Shown piece by piece: positions 54,462 through 63,476 of a stretch of 64,000 nt of DNA (position 1 is its first letter; each line of letters opens with the position of its first letter). The position numbers were made by a program, and so were the translations under genes. Source of the stretch: Candidatus Aminicenantota bacterium (GTDB lineage: Bacteria > Acidobacteriota > Aminicenantia > Aminicenantales > Aminicenantaceae); contig JAFGMO010000060.1 in the NCBI GenBank assembly GCA_016927475.1, positions 1-64,000 of the forward strand. Reading direction: 5' to 3'. The notes below the pieces were generated by a model. It was not told where the DNA came from. It saw only the letters and a program-made list of their open reading frames with translations, and did not search any database.

Positions 54462-57038
54462 ATGACACGTAAAAAAACAGAATCCCAACCTTCCCGCTTG
54501 AGCAAATGGCTAATCCAGAGAATTTTCAAGGACGAAGGAGAGACACGACTTGGTGATTTTATGGAAATATACGGCGCTTTTGCTGAGGAGAAAGGCCGGG
54601 TTCAAGCCGGTCTTCGTTTCTGGTGGTATCTCTTTAGGTCCACACCTAATTATCTCAAGGATTCATTCTGTATGGGGGCAACAATGTTTAATAACTATCT
54701 TAAAATCGCCTTAAGAACCGTCAAAAAACAAAAAGGCTTCTCACTCATCACTGTTTCAGGTCTTGGGATTGGAATGGCCTGCTTCATTTTGATTTGTATG
54801 TATGTAAGCCATGAATTCAGCTATGACAAATATCATAACGATGCTGATCGTATTTACCGAGTAGGGACGAGAGTGGATTTCGGATCACAGGAAGTGAGCT
54901 TCGAAAGCGCAAGTGATCCGCTTGTTTCCATTTTAAGAGAAAAATATCCGGAAGTGGAATCAGCTGTCCGCATTACCAGCAGGCGGGTTCTTGTCGATCA
55001 CGATCAAAACCGATTTTATGAATCAGGCTTTATTTATGCTGAAAAAGAGATATTTGATATTTTTGACATTCCATTGATCCAAGGAAGTCCTGAATCAGCT
55101 TTCAGTCATGGAAATTCAATGATCATATCCAAGGATATGGTAGCCAAATATTTTGGAGGCGACAATCCCATAGGGAAGAAACTGAATGTTGATGGAAGAA
55201 ATTTTGAAATCACCGCAATCGCTCATAATCCGCCTTCCAACACACACCTGCCGTACGGTTTTATTACGTCCATGAAAAATTATAGAGTCCCTCCGGAAGA
55301 AATGACCAATTGGGCGAATGTGAGTGCCTTAGGCTATATCAAGCTCAAACCCGATGTTACGGCAGAAGATTTTGAGAAGAAGATTACGTTTATCGGACAT
55401 GAATACGCTGGTGAGTACTTTAAAGAACGAGGTTGGACCTATACTTCGTTTTTGCGACCGCTTGTCTCTCTCCATTTGCAGTCGGTGAATGTGCCGTTTC
55501 TCTATATTTTATTAACCGTAGGATCTCTGATATTGATATTGGCCTGTTTAAACTTTATCAGCCTCTCTACTGCAGGAGCCTCGAATCGGGCCAAAGAAGT
55601 GGGGCTTAGAAAAACAATGGGCGCTTATAAAAGGCAGCTTGTCAGGCAGTTCATCGGAGAATCTCTTGTGATATCTGTTTTTGCTTTTTTTCTTTCCTTC
55701 ATGCTGGTTGTTATTTTAATGCCGTTCTTCAGCAGCCTGACCGGCAGGGAATTGAGATCTGCGGATTTGTTTTATTTGGACAATATCATTTTCCTTGTCT
55801 TTCTCATAATCTTCATCGGGATGGCATCCGGTGCCTATCCGGCACTTTTCTTATCAAAGTTTGAGCCGGCTTTAACCCTTAAAAACAGGCTGTTTTCGGG
55901 GAAAAGAAAATCCACTCTAAGGAAAGTTTTTATCGTTTGCCAGTTTACTATCTCGATTATATTAATCATCGGGACGATAGCCGTGTATACTCAAATCGAT
56001 TTTATGAAAAACCGGTATCTGGGATTCGACAAAGAACAGAAAATCGTTTTCCGTGCGCATTTAGACAACAATCATGAAGCCATAAAAAATGAGTTTCTAA
56101 GACATCATAACATTATTGGGGCCACAGCCTGTTCCGCTCCTCCCGGAGAAGGATACAGCAACAGAACAACGCGGGTCGTGGGAAGAGAAGATGAGAACTG
56201 GCCTATGAATGATATAAGTTTTGACCATGATTTTATTCCGGAATTTAAAATGCAAATGGCTGCCGGAAGAAACTTTAGCGACGATATGAGCACTGATGCG
56301 GGCAGATCGTGCATTATCAATGAAGCGGCGGTGCGACACTTTGGCTGGAGTTCTCCTGAGGAAGCTGTAGGGAAAGTCCTTGAGCGGGGTCCCAGAGAAC
56401 CTGAGAACAGAAGAACCATCATCGGGGTTGTCAAAGATTTTCATTACACGGGACTGCAGCGCGCCATCGAACCGCTGGTGATGCTATGTGAGCCACAGGA
56501 TTTTTACTCTATAAGCCTCACAGTAACGACAGAAAATTTAAGCGAAACGCTTTCCTTTATAGAAGGGAAATGGAATGAACTCCATCTGGGCCCTATCTTC
56601 AGTTATTCATTTCTTGATGAGAGGTTTGACCGTTACTATGAATCAGAGGAAAGAGTCGGCAGAATACTGGCGATTTTTGCCTGTTTGGCCATTTTTTTAT
56701 CCTGTCTTGGCCTTTTTGGTTTGGTCAGTTTCACTGTGAAACAGCGAACCAAGGAAATCGGAGTCCGCAAGGTTTTGGGCGCGTCCGTTCCCGGTATTCT
56801 CAGCTTGCTTTCAAAAGAGCTCCTTAAATGGATCGTGATTTCCAACATTATAGCCTGGCCTGCTGCCTATTTTGCTGTGACCAAATGGCTGCAGGATTTT
56901 GCCTTTCGTACCCACCTGAATATTTGGATTTTCTTCTTATCCGGCTTCACCGTTTTAATGATTGCTCTGCTCACCGTCAGCTGCCAGACTGTCAAAGCCG
57001 CCACCGCCGATCCGGTCGATTCATTGCGTTATGAGTGA
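54462..57038 (+). CDS. Orphan duplicated FtsX/MacB-type permease with prefix domain
   Basis: This 858-residue permease begins MTRKKTESQPSRLSKWLIQ (start after AAAAAGG). The prefix has GDFMEIYGAFAEEKG and AGLRFWWYLF. TM1 lies at about 100-120, and FtsX bundles near 355-480 (KEVGLRKTMGAYK) and 740-855 (RTKEIGVRKVLGASV). The end is ADPVDSLRYE. Like the 33.5-kb copy it has no PadR gene adjacent. An inverted repeat 44 nt upstream is the only visible control site. Membrane protein of unknown substrate. Confidence 0.87.
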   Translation: MTRKKTESQPSRLSKWLIQRIFKDEGETRLGDFMEIYGAFAEEKGRVQAGLRFWWYLFRSTPNYLKDSFCMGATMFNNYLKIALRTVKKQKGFSLITVSGLGIGMACFILICMYVSHEFSYDKYHNDADRIYRVGTRVDFGSQEVSFESASDPLVSILREKYPEVESAVRITSRRVLVDHDQNRFYESGFIYAEKEIFDIFDIPLIQGSPESAFSHGNSMIISKDMVAKYFGGDNPIGKKLNVDGRNFEITAIAHNPPSNTHLPYGFITSMKNYRVPPEEMTNWANVSALGYIKLKPDVTAEDFEKKITFIGHEYAGEYFKERGWTYTSFLRPLVSLHLQSVNVPFLYILLTVGSLILILACLNFISLSTAGASNRAKEVGLRKTMGAYKRQLVRQFIGESLVISVFAFFLSFMLVVILMPFFSSLTGRELRSADLFYLDNIIFLVFLIIFIGMASGAYPALFLSKFEPALTLKNRLFSGKRKSTLRKVFIVCQFTISIILIIGTIAVYTQIDFMKNRYLGFDKEQKIVFRAHLDNNHEAIKNEFLRHHNIIGATACSAPPGEGYSNRTTRVVGREDENWPMNDISFDHDFIPEFKMQMAAGRNFSDDMSTDAGRSCIINEAAVRHFGWSSPEEAVGKVLERGPREPENRRTIIGVVKDFHYTGLQRAIEPLVMLCEPQDFYSISLTVTTENLSETLSFIEGKWNELHLGPIFSYSFLDERFDRYYESEERVGRILAIFACLAIFLSCLGLFGLVSFTVKQRTKEIGVRKVLGASVPGILSLLSKELLKWIVISNIIAWPAAYFAVTKWLQDFAFRTHLNIWIFFLSGFTVLMIALLTVSCQTVKAATADPVDSLRYE

Positions 57039-57097
57039 AAAAATAGACTTGAACTGATTAAGCAAAATCCTTATTTTATAAATAAATACATTTACGA

Positions 57098-57113
57098 GAG
57101 GAAATATATCCTC
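57098..57113. promoter_or_regulatory. Small inverted repeat upstream of secreted-protein gene
   Basis: GAGGA-AATATA-TCCTC, 30 nt upstream of the ATG of the 144-residue gene. Upstream sequence includes TTATTTTATAAAT as possible -10. Role unknown. Confidence 0.3.
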
Positions 57114-57142
57114 AAATTTTTGAAATAGGGGAGGAAATAGTA

Positions 57143-57577
57143 ATGCCTCGAAAAACAATTTTCTTTTTTATGATGATTTTTATTCTTTCTCTTTTTATCG
57201 GCCAGGCCGAAGCCCAATTGAAAACAATTTATAAGTTCAAAGGGGTCATGGTTCCGCTTAAGATGGAACATGATAATTCGGTCATCAAAAAGGGCCGGTA
57301 TGATATTGAATTCCTGAAAAACCAGGCAGCCGGAAGCTATATCATGAGAATTTTAAGCGGGCGAAAAAAGCTCTGTACCTTAGTCGGCGAGGAGTTGACC
57401 TACGACAGCCACAGTGGAAGACAGCTTACAGACCCGAGTATTCCTGACGACCCAAGGCTGCGAATGAGGAAAAATGCGGATGCCCAGCAGATACACTTTC
57501 TTTTTGAGTCGGGGAGGAAATCACCGGTTTACCCCTATGTGTATCTCCGGTTCAAGATCGGATACCTCGAAGAATAA
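57143..57577 (+). CDS. Uncharacterised small secreted protein
   Basis: This 144-residue protein has a clear signal peptide, FMMIFILSLFIGQAEA. The mature part is beta-rich (LKTIYKFKGVMVPLKMEHDN, VIKKGRYDIEFLKN, PVYPYVYLRFKIGYLEE) with no family I recognise. A ribosome site GGGGAGGAAAT precedes the ATG. It lies between an orphan permease and an S41 peptidase, with 100 nt to the latter, on the same strand. A lipid-binding or adaptor fold is possible but unproven. Confidence 0.65.
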   Translation: MPRKTIFFFMMIFILSLFIGQAEAQLKTIYKFKGVMVPLKMEHDNSVIKKGRYDIEFLKNQAAGSYIMRILSGRKKLCTLVGEELTYDSHSGRQLTDPSIPDDPRLRMRKNADAQQIHFLFESGRKSPVYPYVYLRFKIGYLEE

Positions 57578-57676
57578 CCGGAAATTTCATCTTACTGAAT
57601 CTTCAGAATCCATTAAGTTGATTTTTTTCATTCCCCTGCGTATTGTAAATTTGTGAAATGATTTAAGGAGTGTCCT

Positions 57677-59557
57677 TTGAAAAAGATAAGTTTTGTTTTC
57701 ATGATCATTTTTCTCGGTTGTTCTCTTTTAGCTCAAACGCAGATCAAAAACCTTGAGGAATTGAAAAAGAAGTATCCGGATCTCAAAAAATATAATGAAC
57801 AAACAATAAATGGTTTGGGCTACCGATTGATCCAAGCCGGAGATATAAAAGAAGCTCTCGAGGTTTTTGAGCTGAACACCCTTCTCTATCCACATTCCTG
57901 GAATGTTTATGACAGCCTGGGGGAAGCCTATATGATTTTGGGCGACACCGAATCGGCCAAAAAAAGCTACACCAAATCTTTACAGATCAATCCCAAAAAC
58001 ATCCATGGAAAACGTATCCTGGGAAAACTTAACCATCCGGAATGGGCTCCGTTCACAGGAGATTTTGAATTTTACATAGACTTTAAATATGTAATGAGAT
58101 CCGTATACATAGAAGACGGGAATATGACGGTTACATACGATAGAAGTCATTCCATTCTTTTGAAACCTGTCGACCGAAAAAAAGGTGAATTCCAAGGGAT
58201 ATCGAAAGATAATACACAACTTTTGACGTTTTTGGAAAACGAGCAGGGCAACATCACGCAAGTCAAGTGGATCGAGGGAGAACAGGAATTTTTTGGCTCC
58301 AAAAAAACCGGCTCTTATCTAAAGGATACATACTCCGTCAAAGAAATGCAGGAGGATTTTTTTCAGTTTCGCAAACACATTGAAGAGGTTCATCCCTGCC
58401 CATATGAATTCACATCCAAAGAATCCTTCGACAGGGCCTTCGAATCTCAATATGAAAAAATCAGTGGGCCCATGTCTCTGCGTCAATTTTATAATGTACT
58501 GGCTCCCCTCAAGGGAAAAATAGGCTGCGGGCATGCTCATCTGGATTATCCCGCTGAATACAGAAATAAATTTCAGGTTTATAAATTCCCCCTGATATTA
58601 AGATTTATTGAAAATAAGTGCTATGTTATCAAAAACCTTAACGAGAATTCCTCCCTTCCTCTTTACAGCGAAATAGTTTCCCTAAATGACATCAAAGTCA
58701 CCCGAATCAAACAAACGTTAAAAGAGGAGATTTCCGCTGACGGGCACAACGATTCATTCAAATGTTCCGCTTTGGAGAACTGTTTTCAGTATTATTACGC
58801 CAATCACTTCGGCGCACCTAAGGAATTCAGGATTGAATACAGAACGGGAAAAAACGGAGATATCCAACAAGCTGTGGTCCCGGCACTTCCTTGTTCTGGA
58901 ATCAATTATTCCAACCAAGTGCCCAAAGATTTGAAAGAGGAAATTTTCCCCGAAAAAGACGCCGCGGTTTTGACCATAAACAGCTTTGTTTATTACGGCG
59001 AAAAAAACAAAATCTTTTTTTCGTTCATTGACCAAGCATTTCGAAAGATCAAAGAAAACAATATAAAAAATCTTATTATCGATCTTCGCGGTAATGGCGG
59101 CGGAGATCCGTTCTGCGCAAGCTATTTGTTCTCCTATATTGAAAAAGAGCCCCAAATCTATTTCTCAAAACCATATGGAAAATATGCCGACCTGGCTAAA
59201 CCCATCAAGCTGGCTGAGAACCACTTCAACGGAAATCTTTTTTTTCTTATTGACGGAGCTGATTTTTCGACGACGGGGCATTTTTGTGCCCTGCTGAAAT
59301 ATCATAATCTGGGCACATTTATCGGAACGGAGACCGGAGGCACATATACCTGCAACGCGGCTGTTCGAACATTTGACCTTAAACATACAAGAATCATCTT
59401 AAAACTTGCCACAGGCAGCTATGCCGCCACGGTCAGCGGCCTTCCCAAAAACCGCGGGATTTTTCCCGATCACATGGTCAAAACAAGCATTGAAGATTTG
59501 AAGAACAACAGAGACAGAGCACTCGAATACACTTTTGGTTTGATTGATAAGAAATAA
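57677..59557 (+). CDS. TPR-containing S41-family peptidase
   Basis: This 626-residue protein begins with TTG (57677) after AAGGAG, with signal SFVFMIIFLGCSLLAQT. The N-terminal region (about 30-115) has TPR-like helices (SWNVYDSLGEAYMILGDTES). The C-terminal half is the S41/tail-specific protease fold: IIDLRGNGGGDPFCASYLFS, the nucleophile region FLIDGADFSTTGHF, and TETGGTYTCNAAVRTF after it. The catalytic serine is in the STT segment; Lys is expected further on (KLATGSYAA). It may process periplasmic proteins or peptides. The 3' end overlaps a 32-nt repeat. Confidence 0.83.
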   Translation: MKKISFVFMIIFLGCSLLAQTQIKNLEELKKKYPDLKKYNEQTINGLGYRLIQAGDIKEALEVFELNTLLYPHSWNVYDSLGEAYMILGDTESAKKSYTKSLQINPKNIHGKRILGKLNHPEWAPFTGDFEFYIDFKYVMRSVYIEDGNMTVTYDRSHSILLKPVDRKKGEFQGISKDNTQLLTFLENEQGNITQVKWIEGEQEFFGSKKTGSYLKDTYSVKEMQEDFFQFRKHIEEVHPCPYEFTSKESFDRAFESQYEKISGPMSLRQFYNVLAPLKGKIGCGHAHLDYPAEYRNKFQVYKFPLILRFIENKCYVIKNLNENSSLPLYSEIVSLNDIKVTRIKQTLKEEISADGHNDSFKCSALENCFQYYYANHFGAPKEFRIEYRTGKNGDIQQAVVPALPCSGINYSNQVPKDLKEEIFPEKDAAVLTINSFVYYGEKNKIFFSFIDQAFRKIKENNIKNLIIDLRGNGGGDPFCASYLFSYIEKEPQIYFSKPYGKYADLAKPIKLAENHFNGNLFFLIDGADFSTTGHFCALLKYHNLGTFIGTETGGTYTCNAAVRTFDLKHTRIILKLATGSYAATVSGLPKNRGIFPDHMVKTSIEDLKNNRDRALEYTFGLIDKK

Positions 59558-59580
59558 GGTAAATAGGTATTGTGTCCCCG
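59549..59580 (+). repeat. AATAGGTATTGTGTCCCC repeat, copy 1
   Basis: AAGAAATAAGGTAAATAGG and TATTGTGTCCCCG starting within the S41 stop. A close copy lies at 62108-62141, so the pair flanks the kinase gene. Read on the minus strand GGGGACACAATACCTATT resembles REP/RAYT-associated repeats seen in other bacteria. Confidence 0.5.
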
Positions 59581-59676
59581 GTTTTTTATCTTTGACATTC
59601 CTCCTTTTCTTCTCTAGTATAAACTCAAATTCACTGAGATACAGAAGATGGCAGCGTTTCTATAGGGGATGTAAAA

Positions 59677-61914
59677 ATGATCGGCCAAACCGTTTCCCAC
59701 TACAAGATTATGGCCAAGATCGGTGCCGGAGGCATGGGGGAAGTCTATAAGGCCGAGGACACCCGGTTGGGAAGGATCGTGGCCCTTAAGTTCCTGCCCC
59801 GGGAACGGTTTCAAGATCCGCAGGTCAAGGCGCGCTTTCTTCAGGAGGCCCGGGCGGCCTCATCTCTGGACCACGGCAACATCTGCACCATCCACGAGTG
59901 TGATGAGACCGAGGACGGCCGGCTTTTTATCGCTATGGCCTTTTACGAGGGGGAGACCTTAAAAGCTAGGATTGGGAAAAGCCCCCTTTCGGTGGCGAAG
60001 GCTCTGGATATTGCTTTGCAGGTGACGGCGGGATTAAAGAAAGCCCACGAAAAGGGGATCGTTCACCGGGACATCAAACCAGCCAACATTTTCCTCACTC
60101 AAGAGGAACAGGTGAAAATTCTGGACTTCGGCCTGGCCAAACTCAGCGGAGATATTACCTTGACCAAGACCGGCATCACGATGGGTACCGTGGCTTACAT
60201 GTCTCCCGAACAGGCCCGGGGTGAGCCGGTAGACCAGCGCACCGATATCTGGTCCCTAGGGGTGATGCTTTACGAAATGCTTAGCGGGGAATTGCCCTTT
60301 AAAGGGATTCATGAGCAGGCGGTTATCAATGCCATACTGAACCAGGAACCGAAACCTTTACCGCTTTCTAAAGAGAAGCTTCCCTGGCCATGGGAAGCCC
60401 TTCTGACCCGGGCCTTGAAAAAAGATCGGGACGACCGGTACCCATCGATTTCTGCCGTACAGTCTGATTTGGAAAAAATAGAAAAAATGATGAGCAAACA
60501 GTCTTCGAATAAAATCGGACATACTGAGGAGCAAAGACCATCACTCGCTGTTATTCCTTTTGTCAATATGAGCGCTGATTCGGAAAATGAATATTTCAGT
60601 GATGGTTTGACCGAAGAACTGATCAATGCCTTGACCGGATTAAAAGATTTTCGCGTCGTTGCCAGAACGTCGGCCTTTGCCTTTAAAGGAAAGCAGACGG
60701 ACATTCGTGATATCGGCAATCAGCTGGGTGTTCAATATGTGCTTGAAGGCAGCGTACGAAAATCGGGTAACCGTGTGCGCATTACAGCACAGCTGATCAC
60801 TGTTGAAGACGGATGCCATCTCTGGTCTGAAAAATATGACCGTGACCTGGAGAATGTCTTTGCCATTCAAGATGAGATCTCTGCAGAAATTGCGCATAAA
60901 CTCCAGTCTGAATTCATTCGAACCGTTCCCAAAATGAGCAAAAAAATGCGGCCTGATCTTGGGGCTTATGAACTCTATCTAAAAGGACGTTACTATTTCA
61001 ATAAATTTTCACCGGAGTGGATGCTCAAAGCTCAGGAAACTTTCCGGGAAGCCATTGTCCGGGATCCTGCTTTTGCCCCAACGCATACCGGACTGGCCGA
61101 TACCTATATTATTCTCACCAATCCCATCGGGGTTCTTGATGGAAGGGAGGCACTGCCTAAAGCAAGAGATGCAGCGGAACAGGCGCTAAGACTGGATCCC
61201 CATTTGTCCGAAGCTTATGCGGCCTTGGGTTCTGTGGCTACCTTTCTCGACTGGGATAGTCAAAAGGCACGGACGTATTTTGATAAGGCCGTCGAACTGA
61301 ATCCCGATGATGTCAATACACGACTCTGGTATGAATTGGCCCTTTCCCTTCTGGATCAGGATTATGATGCGGCTTTAAATCACATGAATGAAGCGCTTGA
61401 AATCGATCCTTTAAACCTTATCATTCTGCTGCGTACGGGCTATCTTTATGTGTATAAATATGATTATGAGACCGCCATCGAATATTTTAAGAAAATTATC
61501 AGTATTGAGCCGGAGATTGTGTCCGGTCATCACGGCCTTGTGGATGTCTACGGTCTGCAGGGCAAGTATGAATTGGTCTTTGCTGAAGGTGAAAAAGTAC
61601 GGAAGCTGGGCAATGAGGGCCCCGCTTTTCTGGCGGTGCTGGCATTGTACTACGGAAGAAGCGGGAACCATAAAGAAGCGGAGGCCATTCATTCAATCCT
61701 GCTCAAGCGCTATGAAACAGAACCGATATCACCCTTCTGGATCGGTGTCATCTTTATGGGGCTTGACCAATTGGACAGGATGTATGAATGGTTTGACAGG
61801 GCCCTGGAAAAACGCGACAGCAATCTGCTTTACACCTTTGCCCCACCCTTTGATTCGATTCGGGAAGATTCACGATTTAAAACATTGCGGAAGAAGATGG
61901 GTTTGAAACTCTGA
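59677..61914 (+). CDS. Ser/Thr protein kinase with TolB-like and TPR domains
   Basis: This 745-residue protein has a Hanks kinase at about 8-270 with G-loop IGAGGMGEVYK (16-21), K38, HRD 130-132 and DFG 150-152, then SPEQARG. A TolB/adenylate-cyclase-type segment follows at about 290-410 (PSLAVIPFVNMSADSENEYF, LEGSVRKSGNRVRITAQLI). The C-terminal half consists of TPR repeats (AYAALGSVATFLDWDSQKAR). No membrane helix, so it is likely cytoplasmic. It probably links phosphorylation to a protein-scaffold output. Ribosome site AGGGGA. Repeats flank it on both sides. Confidence 0.9.
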   Translation: MIGQTVSHYKIMAKIGAGGMGEVYKAEDTRLGRIVALKFLPRERFQDPQVKARFLQEARAASSLDHGNICTIHECDETEDGRLFIAMAFYEGETLKARIGKSPLSVAKALDIALQVTAGLKKAHEKGIVHRDIKPANIFLTQEEQVKILDFGLAKLSGDITLTKTGITMGTVAYMSPEQARGEPVDQRTDIWSLGVMLYEMLSGELPFKGIHEQAVINAILNQEPKPLPLSKEKLPWPWEALLTRALKKDRDDRYPSISAVQSDLEKIEKMMSKQSSNKIGHTEEQRPSLAVIPFVNMSADSENEYFSDGLTEELINALTGLKDFRVVARTSAFAFKGKQTDIRDIGNQLGVQYVLEGSVRKSGNRVRITAQLITVEDGCHLWSEKYDRDLENVFAIQDEISAEIAHKLQSEFIRTVPKMSKKMRPDLGAYELYLKGRYYFNKFSPEWMLKAQETFREAIVRDPAFAPTHTGLADTYIILTNPIGVLDGREALPKARDAAEQALRLDPHLSEAYAALGSVATFLDWDSQKARTYFDKAVELNPDDVNTRLWYELALSLLDQDYDAALNHMNEALEIDPLNLIILLRTGYLYVYKYDYETAIEYFKKIISIEPEIVSGHHGLVDVYGLQGKYELVFAEGEKVRKLGNEGPAFLAVLALYYGRSGNHKEAEAIHSILLKRYETEPISPFWIGVIFMGLDQLDRMYEWFDRALEKRDSNLLYTFAPPFDSIREDSRFKTLRKKMGLKL

Positions 61915-61977
61915 TCGCTCGACCCTTTTCTCACGGAATAATCATCGATACGATCGAAACGGAGGCAGGGGGAAAGG

Positions 61978-62097
61978 CTACTTGGCCGTGTTATAAGAAT
62001 AAACAGGTTCGGGTTTAATCTTCGGAACTTTTAAGGTTTGAGCACGTTCTAGTTCATAAATCGGAATTTTAGATCCTATCCTCAACTCTCGCCCGGC
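61978..62097 (-). pseudogene. Possible C-terminal gene remnant
   Basis: A 39-codon open stretch on the minus strand ends at TAG 61978 and reads GSKIPIYELERAQ then TLKVPKIKPEPVYSYNTAK, which has protein-like composition but no start codon and a TAA at 62098. It may be the tail of a deleted gene. The 61915-62143 gap otherwise contains only a repeat. Confidence 0.3.
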
Positions 62098-62107
62098 TTA
62101 TTCAGTT

Positions 62108-62141
62108 AAGAAAAAATAAGGGTAATAGGTATTGTGTCCCC
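62108..62141 (+). repeat. AATAGGTATTGTGTCCCC repeat, copy 2
   Basis: AAGAAAAAATAAGGGTAATAGG and TATTGTGTCCCCA nearly repeat the sequence at 59549-59580 in the same orientation, with an 18-nt identical core, on the other side of the kinase gene. It lies just beyond the stop of the broken permease. Confidence 0.5.
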
Positions 62142-62143
62142 AA

Positions 62144-62949
62144 TTATTGCCAGGGCCAGGCGCCCACGGTGATGTTGCGCCTTTTGAAGAAGACCAGGGC
62201 CAGCGCAAAAAATACGGCCGCAACTCCCAATAAAATGCCGATATCCGATAACTGCGGACCTTCGGCAAATATGGTGCCGGAAGTATTGTAATAATGATAG
62301 AGGCAAAAATATTTGATGGGTTCCACTGGGTTTTGACCATGCTTGCAATGTTTTCCCCGAAAAAGCCGGCGATGAAAAACAGGGTTGTCATTGCTGCGGC
62401 AAATCGGCGATTCGGCAGTACGGCACCAAAAAAAAGGCCAATCATGATGAGGGCCCATGCCAGGGGCAGACTGCTCATAAGCGCCGCAAAAAGATGAAAA
62501 GGGGTTACATTTATGGGATGGTTGATTCGCAGAAGTGCCAGGAAAAAAGCATTGCCGGCAGCGGCGATTATCATGATGAGCAGGGTGACGGCGGAAAGAG
62601 CGGCGGCCTTGGCCGTTCCTATTTGCCACCGGCTGAGCGGCATGGACATAATCAATTCGAGAGTCCCGTTGTCTTCTTCTTCGGCCAGGGTTGCCGTTCC
62701 GGCGGTGATACAATAAATGCCCAAAAGAATGGAAATATAGACGAGTATGACCGAGGCCAGATAGCCCTCGATAGATCCAAGGTGCAGGCCTACAAGCTGG
62801 TAGATGGAAAGGTCCTTCATGTACTTCATCTGTTCAAAGATGCTGGGAAGAACGGATATATATATGGCCCCGAATAGAACAAGGCCGAATCCCCAGCCGA
62901 GGATAGCCTTCCAGCGTGACCTTATTTCATATAAAAAAAGATCAAACAT
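62144..62949 (-). pseudogene. Frameshifted ABC-2-type permease
   Basis: From ATG 62949 the frame gives a six-helix ABC permease (FDLFLYEIRSRWKAILGWGF, LVSIL-like helices, then LEEEDNGTLELIMSMPLSRW as the coupling region). After about residue 217 (QWNPSNIFASI) the correct continuation (TIFAEGPQLSDIGILLGVAA... KRRNITVGAWPWQ) is in another frame and ends at 62144, while the first frame drifts into unrelated sequence through the repeat. An indel near 62275-62310 is inferred. It overlaps the ATPase remnant by 8 nt, so the pair was one operon. Confidence 0.7.
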
Positions 62950-63437
62950 TTTGGCCCCCTTTGGAGCGAGGGCCGTAAAAAGCGAGAAAAATTTCCTCTA
63001 ATGATACCTTTTTAGACTCAATGTCGATGATTCCATAGGGCGCGGCCTTTTCCATCAGAATATCGAGGTTTTGCCCGACTTCAAACAGAACACGGTTTCC
63101 TTCCCGGCTTCTTTTTCTGAAGGGAACCGAGCAAATCGAAAAAAGTGGTCGCTTTCATCAAGGGATAGAGGGAAAGTTCTCCCGGCAAGTAGCTTAAATG
63201 TTTTCGAACGGCCGCGCCGTTTTTTTGACAATCGAGTCCGAATATGGCCGCGCTTCCTTTTGTGGGATGAATAATATCCAGCAGGACCCTCTGTGTCGTT
63301 GTTTTGCCGGCGCCGTTCGGGCCTAAAAATCCTAAAACCTCGCCCTTATAAACGGATAAATTGAGGTTTTTTATGCCGCGCTGCGAGCCGTAATAAACGG
63401 ACAGGTTATGGGTTTGAATGACGATTTCCGAACTCAT
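62942..63437 (-). pseudogene. ABC transporter ATPase with internal deletion
   Basis: The first 105 residues are a normal ATPase start (LGFLGPNGAGKTTTQRVLLD, Walker A). After FFDLLGSLQKKK the frame breaks. The C-terminal stretch (NRVLFEVGQNLDILMEKAA, then KKVSLEEIFLAFYGPRSKGG) follows in another frame to 62942. The Q-to-switch region, with signature motif, Walker B and H-loop (roughly 140 residues), is missing, so the protein cannot function. The stop lies within the permease start, showing former co-translation. Confidence 0.75.
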
Positions 63438-63476
63438 TGAAGCTCTTTCATGCGTTTTGAGGCGAATGAAAACAGG

